From an uncultured cyanobacterium (lineage in GTDB: Bacteria; Cyanobacteriota; Vampirovibrionia; Vampirovibrionales; JAGQHJ01): 64,000 nucleotides of DNA. The notes under the pieces are model-generated. The model did no database searches and was not told the DNA's origin. It saw only the letters and a program-made list of their open reading frames with translations. Shown piece by piece: positions 1 through 11,754 of this stretch. Position 1 is the stretch's first letter; every line of letters begins with the position of its first letter. The stretch lies in assembly GCA_937922745.1 (NCBI GenBank), contig CALAJO010000035.1:1-64000 (forward strand), given 5' to 3'. Made by a program: the position numbers and the translations under genes.

Positions 1-58
1 GCCTGTGGTAGGATCTGAATCAGTCGATACACTATAGCTGGGTCAGTCAACCGGAGTC

Positions 59-808
59 ATGTCAACCATGAGAAAACCACTTAAAACCCTAACCACTGGC
101 ATACTCTTTTCCCTGGTGATGAACGTTTGCAATATCAGTCACGTTCTCGCCGATCCGACAGGACACGAGCGGATTGTGATTAACGTCGCATCCAGAATGC
201 TCACCCTGTACCACGGCGACCAGGTCGTCAGGGAATACCCGGTGGGGGTTGGCCGCCCAGCTTATCCGACGCCCCTTGGTAGCTACCACGTTATCCGCAA
301 GGTTGTGGATCCCATCTGGGAGAATCCCTTTAAGGGCACCGGCAAGCACCGAATCAACCCCGGATGGAGCAACCCGCTCGGCACCCGCTGGATCGGTTTC
401 CACGAAGCCAACGGCAACGAGTTCGGCATCCACGGAACGCCTGAAGTGGCTTCGGTTGGCCAATACAGTTCCCACGGTTGCGTGCGCATGCAAATCCGCG
501 ATGCCGAGGAGCTATTTGAAAAAGTGGATAATGGCACCCCGGTGGAGGTCATCTACGACCGGACCCTGATTACGAAAACCGACCAGGATCTGAAAATCCG
601 CATCCTTAAGGATCCGTTCGGCAAGGGGCTGCCCAGCGTCGGGTCGATTCGCAGCAAGATCGCCAAGCAGTTCCCCTCTGCCAAGATTGACGACAAGATG
701 CTGGTTCAGGCCGTGACCAATCCCAGCGAGACGCCGGTGACCATCGGCAAGGTGGAGGGCACCATTACGCTCCACGGCCGGGTCGATAACACCCAGTCCG
801 ACAACTAG
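59..808 (+). CDS. Secreted L,D-transpeptidase (YkuD fold)
   Basis: N-terminal signal peptide; HGTPEVASVGQYSSHGCVRM matches the YkuD HGT...SHGCxRM catalytic motif. Confidence 0.93.
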   Translation: MSTMRKPLKTLTTGILFSLVMNVCNISHVLADPTGHERIVINVASRMLTLYHGDQVVREYPVGVGRPAYPTPLGSYHVIRKVVDPIWENPFKGTGKHRINPGWSNPLGTRWIGFHEANGNEFGIHGTPEVASVGQYSSHGCVRMQIRDAEELFEKVDNGTPVEVIYDRTLITKTDQDLKIRILKDPFGKGLPSVGSIRSKIAKQFPSAKIDDKMLVQAVTNPSETPVTIGKVEGTITLHGRVDNTQSDN

Positions 809-879
809 CGCCATTCCATTTATAAAGTGTGCTGCTGGTTCGAGGGACTGCCTCGGCCAGCTAATCCCTAAATAAAAGG

Positions 880-908
880 ACAGCGAACCCGTTGGGTTCG
901 CTGTTTTC
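880..908 (+). terminator. Rho-independent terminator downstream of the L,D-transpeptidase
   Basis: acagcgaaccc-gttg-ggttcgctgt followed by tttcgttt. Confidence 0.8.
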
Positions 909-930
909 GTTTGTCCACACAACAATGCTG

Positions 931-1794
931 TTACTGGTTCTGCATCCGAACTATCGGGTTATAAGACGGACGGATGGCAATCTGGAGTTTGCCGGGTTGC
1001 TGCTGTACCTGGCGTACAGCCGGTTGGGCGCTCGCCACACGCGCCGGGGCGGCAGGCTTGCTAGCCACGGCACGGTACAGGTCTTCACCCTGTTTCCAGC
1101 CCACACTATAGAGATGGCGAATCGCCTGCTTGTCCCGCTCGGACAACTTGGGGACATAGTTTTTATATTCCGCAACGGACGCCCAGCCACGACCACTCTT
1201 CATAATATCGCTATCGTTGTGGCTGTGTTCGGAAATTCCCAGCGCGTGCCCGATTTCGTGCATAATATTGGCTTTGAGAAAACGATCTTCAATGCCGGGC
1301 GTCTTCATCTCAATATCGGCTTTCTCGATGGTGTAAACGGTTTCTCCCGCCATTTCCGGGTCGGCGAACCCGGCAACCCATCGAAAGCGAATATGCGCCT
1401 CACGGGGATCATCCACAACGGTGTATTTTAAACGACCCTCCAATGCATCGGCCCAGGCATCCATGCTCTCTTTGACGTAATTGACGTAGCGCCCCTTGTA
1501 AAGCTTCGTATCGGTGGCATGGGTTTCGATGTGGATGCGAATCGGTTCGTGCATTACCTGCATCAGCTGGTAAGTGCGCATAGAGCGCCAGGAATCATCA
1601 TAGTCCTGATTATAAATATCGCTGGCGGCCGAGTTGCCCGTATTATACCGGATCAGGCCATTACTCGGCTTAATTGGAGCGTTTGCCTCGATAAACTCAC
1701 GGGAGGACATCCCATTATTGATCTTCGCCGGGGTTTGAACCGGGAATAACAGCAGCCCAAATAACGCAAGCGCAATGTAACCCTTGTTTCTCAT
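931..1794 (-). CDS. Matrixin-type (M10-like) zinc metalloprotease, secreted
   Basis: Signal peptide; HEIGHALGISEHS matches HExxHxxGxxH. Confidence 0.85.
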   Translation of the reverse strand: MRNKGYIALALFGLLLFPVQTPAKINNGMSSREFIEANAPIKPSNGLIRYNTGNSAASDIYNQDYDDSWRSMRTYQLMQVMHEPIRIHIETHATDTKLYKGRYVNYVKESMDAWADALEGRLKYTVVDDPREAHIRFRWVAGFADPEMAGETVYTIEKADIEMKTPGIEDRFLKANIMHEIGHALGISEHSHNDSDIMKSGRGWASVAEYKNYVPKLSERDKQAIRHLYSVGWKQGEDLYRAVASKPAAPARVASAQPAVRQVQQQPGKLQIAIRPSYNPIVRMQNQ

Positions 1795-2287
1795 CTGAAC
1801 CTCTCACTTCCAAAAAGCTTTGGATTAAATTTTATATATTTGTCATATCGATTGAATCTACAGAGACTTTAACGAATATAAGCGATTTTTAAAATAACTT
1901 AAACAACCAATAGACCTATCACCACTTATCCAGTACGATAATCTATTTTTTGCTGCGCCTGGCATTAATCCTAACAATACGCTCCACTGCCTGGATTCTT
2001 ACTGCAAAACTCGGATAACAATGTCGTTTCTCCCTCGGAAGCCGCATTTGCCCCTTCATGTTTTAAGCCACTTAAGCACGTTAAAAATTCAGATCAGAAC
2101 AATAAGACAATTCTCCATGGATACAGTTGATCCCCGGACATGTTTGTCTTACTTCTTACAATGTATAGAGAGTGTCGTGATCAGCGCGGTTATTTGTAAA
2201 TTTATTGCAAAAATCAGGCAATTTCGGCTGTTCTTAATTTTTTATTAAAACAATCAGGTCAACACTTTCATCTCTTTCGAAGGGTTA

Positions 2288-3118
2288 ATGGTCAGAGGTA
2301 TCGCACAGATGTCGAACGCAACACAGATTTTTCCAAAAGCCGTCAAAATTGAAGGCATCCCGGTGATGGGCTTTAACAGCCCCGAAAGCCTTTTCGAGCG
2401 TTTGAAGCACGAAATCCGCAAGCCCGGCCAATCCCTGGTTTATTATCTTAATGTGCATGTCGCCAATACCGCCCGCGTCAATTCCCGCCTGAAATCTATC
2501 CTGAAAAAAGGCGATGTGGTTTACTGCGATGGCGCTGGCATCGTGACCGCCTCCAAAATGCTGGGCCAGCCATTGCCCACTCGCTTAACCGCTGCGGATT
2601 GGATTATGGACATGCTGGAAGACCTGGCAAACTCCGGCCACACCGTCTTTCTACTCGGTGGCGAACCCGGTGTTTCCGACGAAGCCATGAAAGTGATTGA
2701 TGAAAAAGTCCCTAACCACAGCGTTATCGGGCATCACCATGGCTACATCATCAAGGACAAGGATCTGGAGCAGTCCGTAATTGATCGCATCAACGAGCTG
2801 AAGCCGGATGTCCTCATCGTGGGTTTTGGCACCCCGTTACAGGAAAGCTGGATTGACGAAAATGCCCATCGCCTGAATATTCCCGTTTTGTACGCCATCG
2901 GCGCCACCATGGATTTTATTTCCGGCCGCGTGTCCCGCTGCCCGGCCTGGATGGGCGAAAAAGGACTGGAATGGGCTTACCGTTTATACACCGAGCCCAA
3001 GCGGCTGTTTGCCCGCTATGTTATCGGCAACCCCTGGTTTTTAGGGCGCATTATGTTTAGCGCCGCCAAGCAGCAAATGGCCTACATGGTTCCCCGTCCA
3101 TTCGCGCCATTGCGCTAG
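2288..3118 (+). CDS. WecG/TagA/CpsF family glycosyltransferase (start may be 2309)
   Basis: YLNVHVANTARVN, DGAGIVTASKMLG and VGFGTPLQESWI family motifs. Confidence 0.9.
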   Translation: MVRGIAQMSNATQIFPKAVKIEGIPVMGFNSPESLFERLKHEIRKPGQSLVYYLNVHVANTARVNSRLKSILKKGDVVYCDGAGIVTASKMLGQPLPTRLTAADWIMDMLEDLANSGHTVFLLGGEPGVSDEAMKVIDEKVPNHSVIGHHHGYIIKDKDLEQSVIDRINELKPDVLIVGFGTPLQESWIDENAHRLNIPVLYAIGATMDFISGRVSRCPAWMGEKGLEWAYRLYTEPKRLFARYVIGNPWFLGRIMFSAAKQQMAYMVPRPFAPLR

Positions 3119-3443
3119 TTGAGAGCAAACCTACTCTCGAGATTGCAAAATCTTTGGGCTTTTTGTACCCATACTCTCGCAAACCGTCTATTCGCCATTA
3201 AGATAGAGCTTGAGCCAGCCTGAGATTTATACAATAGCCTCAATGCGGGCTTCTACCGTTGCCTCCTTGCTGTCATATCGCTTGAGCAACCGGACAATCT
3301 AATCTTCCGTCAAACAGTGATTTCTTCCAGATTGACAACAACAAGGATGAATACAAGGCTAATGGCTTTGTTTTCTCACTTTTTGCGCCGACCCACAAAT
3401 GGGTTCGTTCGTCTCTTTTTTTGAAACCAGGATAGCCTTACGG

Positions 3444-4010
3444 TTACAGCGGTTGTTTTAAGCCGGGCGGCAACTGATTCCCCCACTTGGTGGCTTCGCT
3501 GTACTTGACCCCGGTGAGGATGGCCCACTCCATCTCGGCATTCTGGAAGTCCGCGCCGGAGAGGGTGGCCCCGGAGAAGTTGGCATCGTTAAGATAAGCA
3601 TGCTGGAAGTTCGCGCCGCTTAAGGTCGCGTCGATAAACTGGGCCTGGGCGGCATCCGCTCCCCGAAACCGGCATTCGGTCAGGTCTGCCCCGGTGAAGT
3701 TGGCCTGGTAGAGATCGGCTTCGCTGAAGTCCGCTTCGGTGGCGTTGGCGGAGATAAACACCGTTTCCCGAAGCGAGGCCTTGAGAAACGATGTGAAAAT
3801 CAGCGTGGCATTCTCCAGAATGCAGAAGTCCAGGCGGCTGCCGTTGAGATTGGCCTGGCTCAGGTTGATGCCGGTCAGGTCCAGGGCCTCAAAGTCCACG
3901 TTGCTCAGGTCGATAAAGTCAAACTCGGTATCCCGGCGGTACTGGTTAAAGGCTTCCACCCCTTGTTGAACGAGGAGTTCCAGCAGTTGGGCTTTGGAGA
4001 GCGGATTCAT
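3444..4010 (-). CDS. Pentapeptide repeat protein
   Basis: Repeated A(D/N)LxxAxF-type pentapeptides (e.g. LYQANFTGADLTECRFRGADAAQAQF). Confidence 0.92.
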   Translation of the reverse strand: MNPLSKAQLLELLVQQGVEAFNQYRRDTEFDFIDLSNVDFEALDLTGINLSQANLNGSRLDFCILENATLIFTSFLKASLRETVFISANATEADFSEADLYQANFTGADLTECRFRGADAAQAQFIDATLSGANFQHAYLNDANFSGATLSGADFQNAEMEWAILTGVKYSEATKWGNQLPPGLKQPL

Positions 4011-4208
4011 GGGCTTTCATTTCCTGTCTGGCCTGTTATCAAAGCCATTGTATGCCACCCGCGCCCACACTTCAAACCCTGCCGCCAGTATCCCTAAATT
4101 TTGCGGAAAATGCCGGTTCGCATTACAATTTGATTGGCAAACCTTGTAGGAGGGGTTTAAGCCATTGACAATTGTGGCATTAGGTTAATGGAGAACAAGT
4201 GTAATATT

Positions 4209-5384
4209 ATGGCGGCGACAATGACAATGAACGTTTCTGAAGACAAATGGGGCTTAACGGAAGAGCAGCGGATGATCCGCGACACGGTCCGTGACTTTGC
4301 CCAGAGTACGGTAGCGCCCAAGGCGGGCCATATCGATAAAACCCAGGAGTTCCCGATTGACACCTTCCGCGAGATGGGTGAAATGGGTTTGCTGGGCATC
4401 CCAATCCCGGAGCAATATGGCGGTGCCGGGTTGGATTACCTTAGCTACGCCATTACGGTGGAAGAGATGGCCCGCGCCTGTGCGTCCACGGCTTTGTCCC
4501 TGGCGGCGCATACTTCGCTGGTGTGCTTGCCCCTGTACATGTTCGGGAACGAAGAGCAGAAGCAGAAATATCTCACCAAGGTCGCTTCCGGCCAGGAGTT
4601 GGGTGCATACGGCCTGACCGAACCCAACGCGGGCAGTGACGCGGCAGGAACCGAAACCCGCGCGGAGAAGCGGGGCGACAAATGGATCCTGAACGGTTCC
4701 AAGATTTTCATCACCAACGCCAACTATGCCGGGGTGTATATCGCAACGGCCCTCACCAACAAGGAAATGGGAACAAAGGGCATCAGCGCCTTTGTGTTTG
4801 AGCGCAACACGCCTGGGTTTTCCCTGGGCTCCAAGGATGAGAAACTGGGCATGCGCGGCTCCGATTGGGGCACACTGGTGTTTGAGGACGCCGAAATCCC
4901 GTTGGAAAATAGGGTAGGCGAAGAGGGCCAGGGCTTTAAATATTTTATGAAAACCCTGGATTCGGGCCGTATTAGCATCGGTGCGCTGGGCGTCGGGATT
5001 GCGCAAGCGTCCCTAGATGCGGCGCTCAAGTATTCCAAGGAGCGTAAGCAGTTCGGCAAGGCCATCTCGGAGTTTCAGGCCATCCAGTTTATGCTGGCGG
5101 ATATGGCCATGGAAATTGAGGCGGCCCGGCATATGGTGTATCATGCGGCGCGTCTGCGGGATAACGGCCTGCCCTTCGGCAAGGAAGCAGCCATGGCGAA
5201 GCTCTTTGCGTCCGAAGTCGCCTCCCGTGCGGCGAACAAAGCCGTCCAGATCCACGGCGGTTACGGTTACACCAAGGACTTCCCGGTGGAGCGCTACCTG
5301 CGCGATGCCAAACTGTGCGAGATTGGCGAAGGCACATCCGAAATCCAGCGCATGGTGATTGCCCGCCATTTGCTGAACGCTTAA
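4209..5384 (+). CDS. Acyl-CoA dehydrogenase (butyryl-CoA dehydrogenase-like)
   Basis: [52 protein letters not shown] signatures; ORF extends upstream to 4188. Confidence 0.95.
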   Translation: MAATMTMNVSEDKWGLTEEQRMIRDTVRDFAQSTVAPKAGHIDKTQEFPIDTFREMGEMGLLGIPIPEQYGGAGLDYLSYAITVEEMARACASTALSLAAHTSLVCLPLYMFGNEEQKQKYLTKVASGQELGAYGLTEPNAGSDAAGTETRAEKRGDKWILNGSKIFITNANYAGVYIATALTNKEMGTKGISAFVFERNTPGFSLGSKDEKLGMRGSDWGTLVFEDAEIPLENRVGEEGQGFKYFMKTLDSGRISIGALGVGIAQASLDAALKYSKERKQFGKAISEFQAIQFMLADMAMEIEAARHMVYHAARLRDNGLPFGKEAAMAKLFASEVASRAANKAVQIHGGYGYTKDFPVERYLRDAKLCEIGEGTSEIQRMVIARHLLNA

Positions 5385-5408
5385 GCTTACCAGCAATCCG
5401 TTTTAAAG

Positions 5409-5443
5409 ACAGTGCCTTGGCTAATGCTGGGGCGCTGTTTTTA
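5409..5443 (+). terminator. Terminator downstream of acyl-CoA dehydrogenase
   Basis: acagtgcc...ggcgctgt stem followed by a T-run. Confidence 0.65.
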
Positions 5444-6344
5444 ATCGGGCATATATATCGCCGTCACAATCCCTGGGATGCTCAAACAAGCGCTCCAGCA
5501 AAATCCGGCGCATCTCTTGCCCATCCACCCAATGCGCCAACGACAGGCTCAAGGATTCACGGACACTATAATTAAACTCGTAGTCTCCCAAGGTGTTTAA
5601 ATACGCCAAGCACTGCAACACGGGTGAAAGCAAGTCGGCGGTCTGGCTGTGATACTCAAATGACAGGGCTGGAAGCGGTTGTGAAAGCCCCTTCAGCACA
5701 GGTAGCTCATAGCCTTCCACATCAATCTTGCAGAAATCCGGACGGCCATAAGCGGCAATCAACTGATCCAGCGTCGTCATCGGCACGGTTTGGGTATCAA
5801 ACCAGATGGCCCCGTTATCCGTGGCTTCGTTGAAGTCCTGGTATGCCTGGCTGACGGATGCCCGCTTATGATAAGTGCATTTGCGGAGCTGAATTTCCCC
5901 TTCGGCTTCGCCCAGCACCTTGGGAACCAGTTGCACGCGGCTGTCGTTGACGTATTTTCGCCGGAGGATGTCCTGGCACATGGCCTGCGGTTCTACGGCG
6001 ACGACATGGGCGCCAAGCGCCAGAAATGTTTCCACCCGGTTGCCGGTGTTGGCCCCAATGTCAAAGCAGAGGCTTCCTGGCTGGACAAATGGTTGGTAAA
6101 AATCAATCAGACGGGCTTTGTAGTCTTTCGCCTCAGGACTTCGGCTCTGCAATTGCTCCCGGGCGTAAAGATAATGCCCATAAAGCCCTAACTTATTCAT
6201 CATCAGGATGCCTTGGGCCCGAAGGCGCGGGTAACAGGGCATCCGTTTCAACAGTTTGATCATGACCGCTTTAACCGCTTGTACAGCTCTTCCATTAAAC
6301 CGTACTTTCAGGCTCAAAAACTCCATCAGGTGCTTTAGTTCCAA
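5421..6344 (-). CDS. FkbM family methyltransferase
   Basis: LCFDIGANTGNRVETFLALGAHVVAVEPQ; FCKIDVEGYELPVLKGL. Confidence 0.9.
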   Translation of the reverse strand: MELKHLMEFLSLKVRFNGRAVQAVKAVMIKLLKRMPCYPRLRAQGILMMNKLGLYGHYLYAREQLQSRSPEAKDYKARLIDFYQPFVQPGSLCFDIGANTGNRVETFLALGAHVVAVEPQAMCQDILRRKYVNDSRVQLVPKVLGEAEGEIQLRKCTYHKRASVSQAYQDFNEATDNGAIWFDTQTVPMTTLDQLIAAYGRPDFCKIDVEGYELPVLKGLSQPLPALSFEYHSQTADLLSPVLQCLAYLNTLGDYEFNYSVRESLSLSLAHWVDGQEMRRILLERLFEHPRDCDGDIYARLKTAPQH

Positions 6345-6374
6345 AGCCGCATCCGCCCTTATAATAAAGGGACT

Positions 6375-7160
6375 ATGGCTTTTCGTTACTCAATGAGCGA
6401 TATCCGGCGCAGCTATAAACGCCCCGATTCCTGGTGGGGGTTTCTCATCATGTCGCGGCTCTCCGGCAGGCTGTTGTGGCTGCTTGCCAATTTTACCCGC
6501 TTCCCGCCGGAAGTGGTGACGGTGGGCAGTTTTCTCGTCGGGTTGGGCGCAATCCCCTTTTTCCTACAGGGAACGCCGAAGGGCATCTTCATCGGCGGCC
6601 TGTTCGCCTTGCTCAGCGATATCCTGGATGGAACCAACGGCAAAATGGCGCGACTATACGGGGTTGCCAATGCCATGGGCGGCTACCTGGATACATTGTT
6701 CGATATCATCAAGATTAGCCTCTACCTGATTGTGATCCCGATCGGGCAATATTACCAGACGGGGGATATCAGGTTTCTGGTTCTTGCAACGTTGCTGTTG
6801 CTGGTTTTCAATCTTCGGATGTCCAACGAAAACCTGTTGGGGCGTATTCGGATGGGCTTGCCGTATACGCCGAAGACTGTCCAAAATGGCTCTAAAAAGG
6901 GGAATATAAGCGGTTATAGCCGCTTTATGAAGGAGAAGGGGATTCTTCCGATGCCGGGGGGCTCGGAACTGAACGCAATGATGTTTATTATAGGCCCCTT
7001 AACCGGCCAAACCCTGCCGTTATTAATCCTGGGTGGTATTGGCTTTGTCATCCTCAGCATGGGTTATACCATCCGAACCATGCTGCAAACCCGCGGCCTG
7101 ACACAGGGGATCGAAAAGGATCACAAGCCAGCACCGGAGCCGGACGCCGCCTTATCGTGA
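6375..7160 (+). CDS. CDP-alcohol phosphatidyltransferase family protein
   Basis: Multi-TM protein; LSDILDGTNGKMARLYGVANAMGGYLDTLFD resembles the CDP-alcohol phosphotransferase DG(x)2AR(x)8G(x)3D(x)3D motif. Confidence 0.85.
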   Translation: MAFRYSMSDIRRSYKRPDSWWGFLIMSRLSGRLLWLLANFTRFPPEVVTVGSFLVGLGAIPFFLQGTPKGIFIGGLFALLSDILDGTNGKMARLYGVANAMGGYLDTLFDIIKISLYLIVIPIGQYYQTGDIRFLVLATLLLLVFNLRMSNENLLGRIRMGLPYTPKTVQNGSKKGNISGYSRFMKEKGILPMPGGSELNAMMFIIGPLTGQTLPLLILGGIGFVILSMGYTIRTMLQTRGLTQGIEKDHKPAPEPDAALS

Positions 7161-7164
7161 TGGG

Positions 7165-7371
7165 TTATTTGGCCTTGCTGCCGTAAGGATCGCCGCCGCC
7201 AACCCAGCCATGGTTCCCACCGCCCGCCTGGTCATCCTTGTTGGGCTTTGCCCCTTTTGACACATCCCCGGTGCGGGTGGCCTTGTCCGGCGTACTCAGG
7301 TTTTGATTCGGAACATCATCGTGAGGGGGAAGTTTATCTTTCGCCATTGCATTTCTCCTCGGGTATTGCAT
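7165..7371 (-). CDS. Small charged, Gly-rich hypothetical protein
   Basis: ORF with atttctcctcg (SD gaggag on the minus strand) upstream of an internal ATG; convergent with flanking genes. Confidence 0.55.
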   Translation of the reverse strand: MQYPRRNAMAKDKLPPHDDVPNQNLSTPDKATRTGDVSKGAKPNKDDQAGGGNHGWVGGGDPYGSKAK

Positions 7372-7532
7372 ACATCAGGTTTCTATCATCATACCCGGCA
7401 GTCCCGTTCTGTTCATTCGACAACCGTCTTAGCCGTTGCGCTTTAACCGGATGCGAGAGCGCCTTTTGTGGAATAGACGGGTGCGATAAACACGATAAGA
7501 TGATGATGGCGACAGTTATCGGGGAAAATACA

Positions 7533-7736
7533 ATGTCAAAGCGGAGAGAATACCGGAACCAGGCTGGACAGCCTCAGCAACACAAGCCGGGCACGGAACG
7601 CCAGGCGCATGCCACAGACGTGCATAGCCAGGAATTTATTAGCAGCAACCTGGAGAGCAAGCGTACCCGCGGCAAGCGGGTCGATCAGACAGAGGATAAG
7701 CGGCCGGCGATGCTAGGCGACCTGGAAATGCCTTGA
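7533..7736 (+). CDS. Small highly charged hypothetical protein (67 aa)
   Basis: ATG at 7533, MSKRREYRNQAGQPQQHK..., preceded by a purine-rich SD-like ggggaaaa. Confidence 0.5.
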   Translation: MSKRREYRNQAGQPQQHKPGTERQAHATDVHSQEFISSNLESKRTRGKRVDQTEDKRPAMLGDLEMP

Positions 7737-7749
7737 CTGCTCATTGGTG

Positions 7750-9564
7750 TTATTTGAAGTTCAGGTTTTCCTTGCGCAGGCGGATGCTGACTGGTGTGAC
7801 TTCCATCAGCTCATCCGTTGCAATGTAGTCCAACCCAAACTCCAGGGTAACTTCGATAGGCGTTGAAAGGACTTCCAACACATCCGCCGTGGCGCTGCGC
7901 ATGTTAGTCAGTTTTTTGGCCTTGCAAACGTTCACTAACAGGTCGTTCTGGCGGTTGTGTTCGCCCACGATCATGCCTCGGTAAACCGTGGCACGGGGTT
8001 TAATGAAATAGATGCCCCGATCTTCCAGGTTTTTCAAGGAGTATGCAGTGGCTTCGCCGTTTTCGTGCGCCACTAAAACGCCATTGCGGGTTGAGCCAAT
8101 TTCTCCCACCCAGGGACGAAACTCCATAAAGGCGTGGGTCATCATGCCCTGGCCACGGGTTAAGCGGATAAACTCACTGCGAAAGCCCAGCAAGCCACGC
8201 GATGGAATGTGGAATTCCAGCAGGGTTCGGCCGGCATTGTTTTCCATATGCTGCATTTCGCCCCGGCGCTGGCATAGGCGTTCAATACAGCCGCCGGCAA
8301 TATCCTCGGGAACATCCAGAACCAGGGTTTCAAACGGTTCGTTCAACACGCCGTCAATTTCCTTGGTGAGAACTTCAGGCTTGCTGACCTGGAACTCGTA
8401 CCCTTCGCGGCGCATGGTTTCAATCAGGATACTCAGATGCAGTTCGCCGCGACCGCTCACGACAAAACTTTCCGGGGTTTTGCCTTCCTCTACCAAAAGG
8501 CTGATATTGCTTTTGGCTTCGCGCCACAGCCGATCCTTAATCTGGCGGGAGGTGACGAATTTGCCTTCGCGGCCAGCCAATGGGCTGGTATTTACGGAGA
8601 AGGTCATTTTCAACGTGGGTTCCTCAATGGAAATGAGCGGCAGCGGCTCGGGATTCTGCGGATCCGTAATGGTTTCCCCAATCTGGACTTCCGGAATCCC
8701 TGCAACCGCCACAATATCCCCGGCAGAGGCAGTTTCGACTTCCAGCCGTTTTAAGCCTTCGAAGCCGAACAGCTTGCTTACCCGGTGCTGCGACAGGCTG
8801 CCATCCCGTTGAACCAGCGTGACCGTTTGCCCTAAACGAATGGTGCCGCGTTGGATACGGCCGATAATAATCCGGCCCAGGTAATCGTTGTAATCCAGCG
8901 TTGAAACCTGGAGCTGGAGCGAGGACTCCGTATCGCCGGGCGGCGCCGGGATATTCTGGATAATGGTCTGAAATAACGGGGTTAAATCCTTGAACTCATC
9001 CGTCGGCTCTAACGCAGACGTTCCCGCCATGCCGCAGGCATACACCACAGGGAAGTGCAATTGATCTTCGTCCGCGCCAAGCTCGATAAACAGGTCGATA
9101 ACCCGATCCACCGCGCGCGCGGGATCCGCAGCCGGACGATCCATTTTATTAACGACCACCACGATGGTAAGGCCCAGCTCAAGCGCTTTGCGCAGCACGA
9201 ATCGGGTTTGGGGCATCGGGCCTTCTACCGCATCCACAACCAGCAGGGCACCGTCCACCATGGTTAATACGCGCTCTACTTCTCCGGAGAAGTCCGCGTG
9301 GCCTGGCGTATCCAGAATGTTAATGCGGTGATCGCCATAGGGAATGGCGGTATTCTTAGCCAGGATCGTGATGCCGCGTTCTCTTTCCAGATCGTGAGAG
9401 TCCATGGCGCGTTCGGCAATTTGTTCATTCTCGCGGAAAATACCGCTTTGGCGGAACATGCTGTCCACCAGCGTGGTCTTTCCGTGGTCTACGTGGGCGA
9501 TAATGGCGATGTTTCGGATTGCGGGGTTGGTAATAGCGGGTTTTGCGGGCGAGGAAGATTGCAT
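7750..9564 (-). CDS. typA: Translational GTPase TypA/BipA
   Basis: [34 protein letters not shown]; full-length TypA domain order. Confidence 0.97.
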   Translation of the reverse strand: MQSSSPAKPAITNPAIRNIAIIAHVDHGKTTLVDSMFRQSGIFRENEQIAERAMDSHDLERERGITILAKNTAIPYGDHRINILDTPGHADFSGEVERVLTMVDGALLVVDAVEGPMPQTRFVLRKALELGLTIVVVVNKMDRPAADPARAVDRVIDLFIELGADEDQLHFPVVYACGMAGTSALEPTDEFKDLTPLFQTIIQNIPAPPGDTESSLQLQVSTLDYNDYLGRIIIGRIQRGTIRLGQTVTLVQRDGSLSQHRVSKLFGFEGLKRLEVETASAGDIVAVAGIPEVQIGETITDPQNPEPLPLISIEEPTLKMTFSVNTSPLAGREGKFVTSRQIKDRLWREAKSNISLLVEEGKTPESFVVSGRGELHLSILIETMRREGYEFQVSKPEVLTKEIDGVLNEPFETLVLDVPEDIAGGCIERLCQRRGEMQHMENNAGRTLLEFHIPSRGLLGFRSEFIRLTRGQGMMTHAFMEFRPWVGEIGSTRNGVLVAHENGEATAYSLKNLEDRGIYFIKPRATVYRGMIVGEHNRQNDLLVNVCKAKKLTNMRSATADVLEVLSTPIEVTLEFGLDYIATDELMEVTPVSIRLRKENLNFK

Positions 9565-9720
9565 AAATAAGGGTCACCTGTTGATTATTGCCCTTATTCT
9601 GGCGAGGAAACCGGCGAAAGTCAAATCAAACCGTTACGAATCTTAAGCTCTTGGCCTCAAGGCCCTTCAGCCTAAGTCATTCCTTTCATAAAAGCAAAAA
9701 TGGGAGGGCAGGGGATGCTG

Positions 9721-10395
9721 TTAGTTTTCAATTGTCAGCTTCATCAGCTTATCGCCCCGTTTAATCTTGCCGGCGACATCCAGGCCCTCGATCACCCGGC
9801 CGAACACTGCATACTGCCCATCCAGAAAAGACGCTTCATCCAGCGTGATATAAAACTGGCTGCTGGCGCTATTAGGATCGCTGGTGCGGGCCATGGCCAA
9901 AACACCCGGACCATCATGCTTAAGCTGTTCCGTTACCTCCAGGGGAATTTTTTTATCGGAGCCACCGCTTCCCGTGCCGGTCGGGTCGCCTGTTTGGATG
10001 ACAAAACCCGGCTCCACGCGGTGGAAGACAAGCCCGTTATAAAAGCCGGATTGTGCGAGGCGAATAAAGTTCTGCGTTGTGACAGGGGCTGCTTTTGTAT
10101 ATAGCTCTACGCGCATCATGCCTTTATTGGTTTCAATCCGGGCATTTACCGTTTCCTGCACAGGATTTTCATCTGCATTGGCAGGTTTTACAGATTCTGA
10201 AACCTCATGGACAGGCAAGGACGCCGCGATGGAATTCATATGGTTGTCCAACTGTCGGGAATTGACATATTGCATGACCAGCAGGGCAAACACAGTAATA
10301 AAAAGGAAGGATATCAACCGTTTCATAACCAGACTCCCAACAAGACAGGACAGTAGTAATAATATTAGTTTAACTGATTTTACAGTGGACTGCAA
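9721..10395 (-). CDS. Peptidyl-prolyl cis-trans isomerase, cyclophilin type
   Basis: [22 protein letters not shown], ...[24 protein letters not shown]. Confidence 0.95.
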   Translation of the reverse strand: MQSTVKSVKLILLLLSCLVGSLVMKRLISFLFITVFALLVMQYVNSRQLDNHMNSIAASLPVHEVSESVKPANADENPVQETVNARIETNKGMMRVELYTKAAPVTTQNFIRLAQSGFYNGLVFHRVEPGFVIQTGDPTGTGSGGSDKKIPLEVTEQLKHDGPGVLAMARTSDPNSASSQFYITLDEASFLDGQYAVFGRVIEGLDVAGKIKRGDKLMKLTIEN

Positions 10396-10473
10396 AGATT
10401 GAATGATTGAAAAACTGCTTGGTGATTCCAGCTAAACCGCTTACGATTAATCCAAGATGCAAAGGATGCCAGA

Positions 10474-11754
10474 ATGTTCCCGACTGAAACCGTTACCATC
10501 GATAAGCTTGTTTACGAAGGCCATGGGCTTTCCCGGCTGGGTTCGGGGGAATTGGTGTTTGTTCCATTTACTGCCCCCGGCGATGCCGTTTCGATCCGAC
10601 TGGCGGAACGACGCAAAAAAGTTTGCTTTGGCGAAGTCGTGGAAATAGCCAACCCGGCAGCGGAGCGTGTGAAGCCGCCATGTTCGGTGTTCGGTACTTG
10701 TGGCGGTTGTCACTGGCAACATTTGTCCCAGCCTGCCCAGTTGGACTGGAAGCAGCGGATTGTGTCGGAAAGCCTTGAACGCATTGGCAAATTCAACAAT
10801 GTGAAAGTGTCGCCTTGTATTGCGGCCAACACCTGGCATTACCGCAATAAGGTGGAGTGGGTTGTAGACACCCGCGTTTTACCGGCCCGCATCGGGTATC
10901 TTCGGTATCGAAGCCATGAAATGGTGCCTTTTGAGCATTGCTGGATTATCCCTGAGCGCTGGACAGCCCTGGCGCATTGGCTGGCGGAGAATTTGCCGCA
11001 AGGGCTGGCTGTACGGCATATTCAGGTTAAATCAAACCGGCAGGATAACATTCTCCTATCCTTTATGGGTGAGGAATTAGCGTCCGGTTTATCCCCTTTG
11101 ATTGCAAAATTGACAGCGGCGTTTTCTGAAATCATTGGCGTGATGATTCAGGAATCGGGACGATGGACGGCTTTATTCGGTGAAAGCAGCATGACGGAGA
11201 CACTTGGTGCGCATCGGTATATCATTACTCCCGGAAGCTTTTTCCAGGTCAACCCGCCGGTTGCGGAACAACTGCTGGCATTGCTATCCGAGGTTGCTGT
11301 GCATTCTAGCTCCCTGATAGACCTCTATGCCGGAAGCGGGTTGTTCTCGATCCACCTGAACGAAGGTTATTCCCGTATCCTGGCAATTGAATCTTCAAGC
11401 GAGGCAGTTCGCAACGGCAAAGCCAATCTGGAGATGAATAACATCAGTCATATCCAGTTTCAACAAGGAGATGCCGTCAAAACACTATCCACCTTAGCGG
11501 AAACGTTTGACTCAGCCATCCTCGACCCGCCCAGAACCGGGTGTGAAGCGGATGTGATGGACTGGTTGGCGACACATATCCAGCAACAGATTATCTATGT
11601 CAGTTGTAACCCTACAACCTTGGCCCGGGATCTGCAAAAATTGACGGCTCAGGGTTGGAAAATTGATCGGGTGCAGCCGTTCGATATGTTTCCACAAACC
11701 TATCATGTGGAAACGGTCGTGCTACTTTCGCCTGCGGATAAAGCGCCGGGTTAA
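10474..11754 (+). CDS. 23S rRNA (uracil-C5)-methyltransferase, RlmD/RlmCD/TrmA family
   Basis: TRAM-like N-terminus; CSVFGTCGGCHWQHL Fe-S cysteines; DPPRTGC and YVSCNPTTLARDL motifs. Confidence 0.93.
   Translation: MFPTETVTIDKLVYEGHGLSRLGSGELVFVPFTAPGDAVSIRLAERRKKVCFGEVVEIANPAAERVKPPCSVFGTCGGCHWQHLSQPAQLDWKQRIVSESLERIGKFNNVKVSPCIAANTWHYRNKVEWVVDTRVLPARIGYLRYRSHEMVPFEHCWIIPERWTALAHWLAENLPQGLAVRHIQVKSNRQDNILLSFMGEELASGLSPLIAKLTAAFSEIIGVMIQESGRWTALFGESSMTETLGAHRYIITPGSFFQVNPPVAEQLLALLSEVAVHSSSLIDLYAGSGLFSIHLNEGYSRILAIESSSEAVRNGKANLEMNNISHIQFQQGDAVKTLSTLAETFDSAILDPPRTGCEADVMDWLATHIQQQIIYVSCNPTTLARDLQKLTAQGWKIDRVQPFDMFPQTYHVETVVLLSPADKAPG

Noticed and set aside
892-1431. 179-aa + ORF opposite the matrixin gene
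   Set aside because: Antisense shadow of a CDS with a clear zinc-binding motif.
2021-2248. 75-aa ORF in the gap before the WecG-like gene
   Set aside because: AT-rich, no SD, low-complexity Leu/Ile/Phe translation; probably non-coding.
4254-5006. Long minus-strand ORF (250 aa) opposite acyl-CoA dehydrogenase
   Set aside because: Shadow ORF fully antisense to a well-supported CDS; no domain signal.
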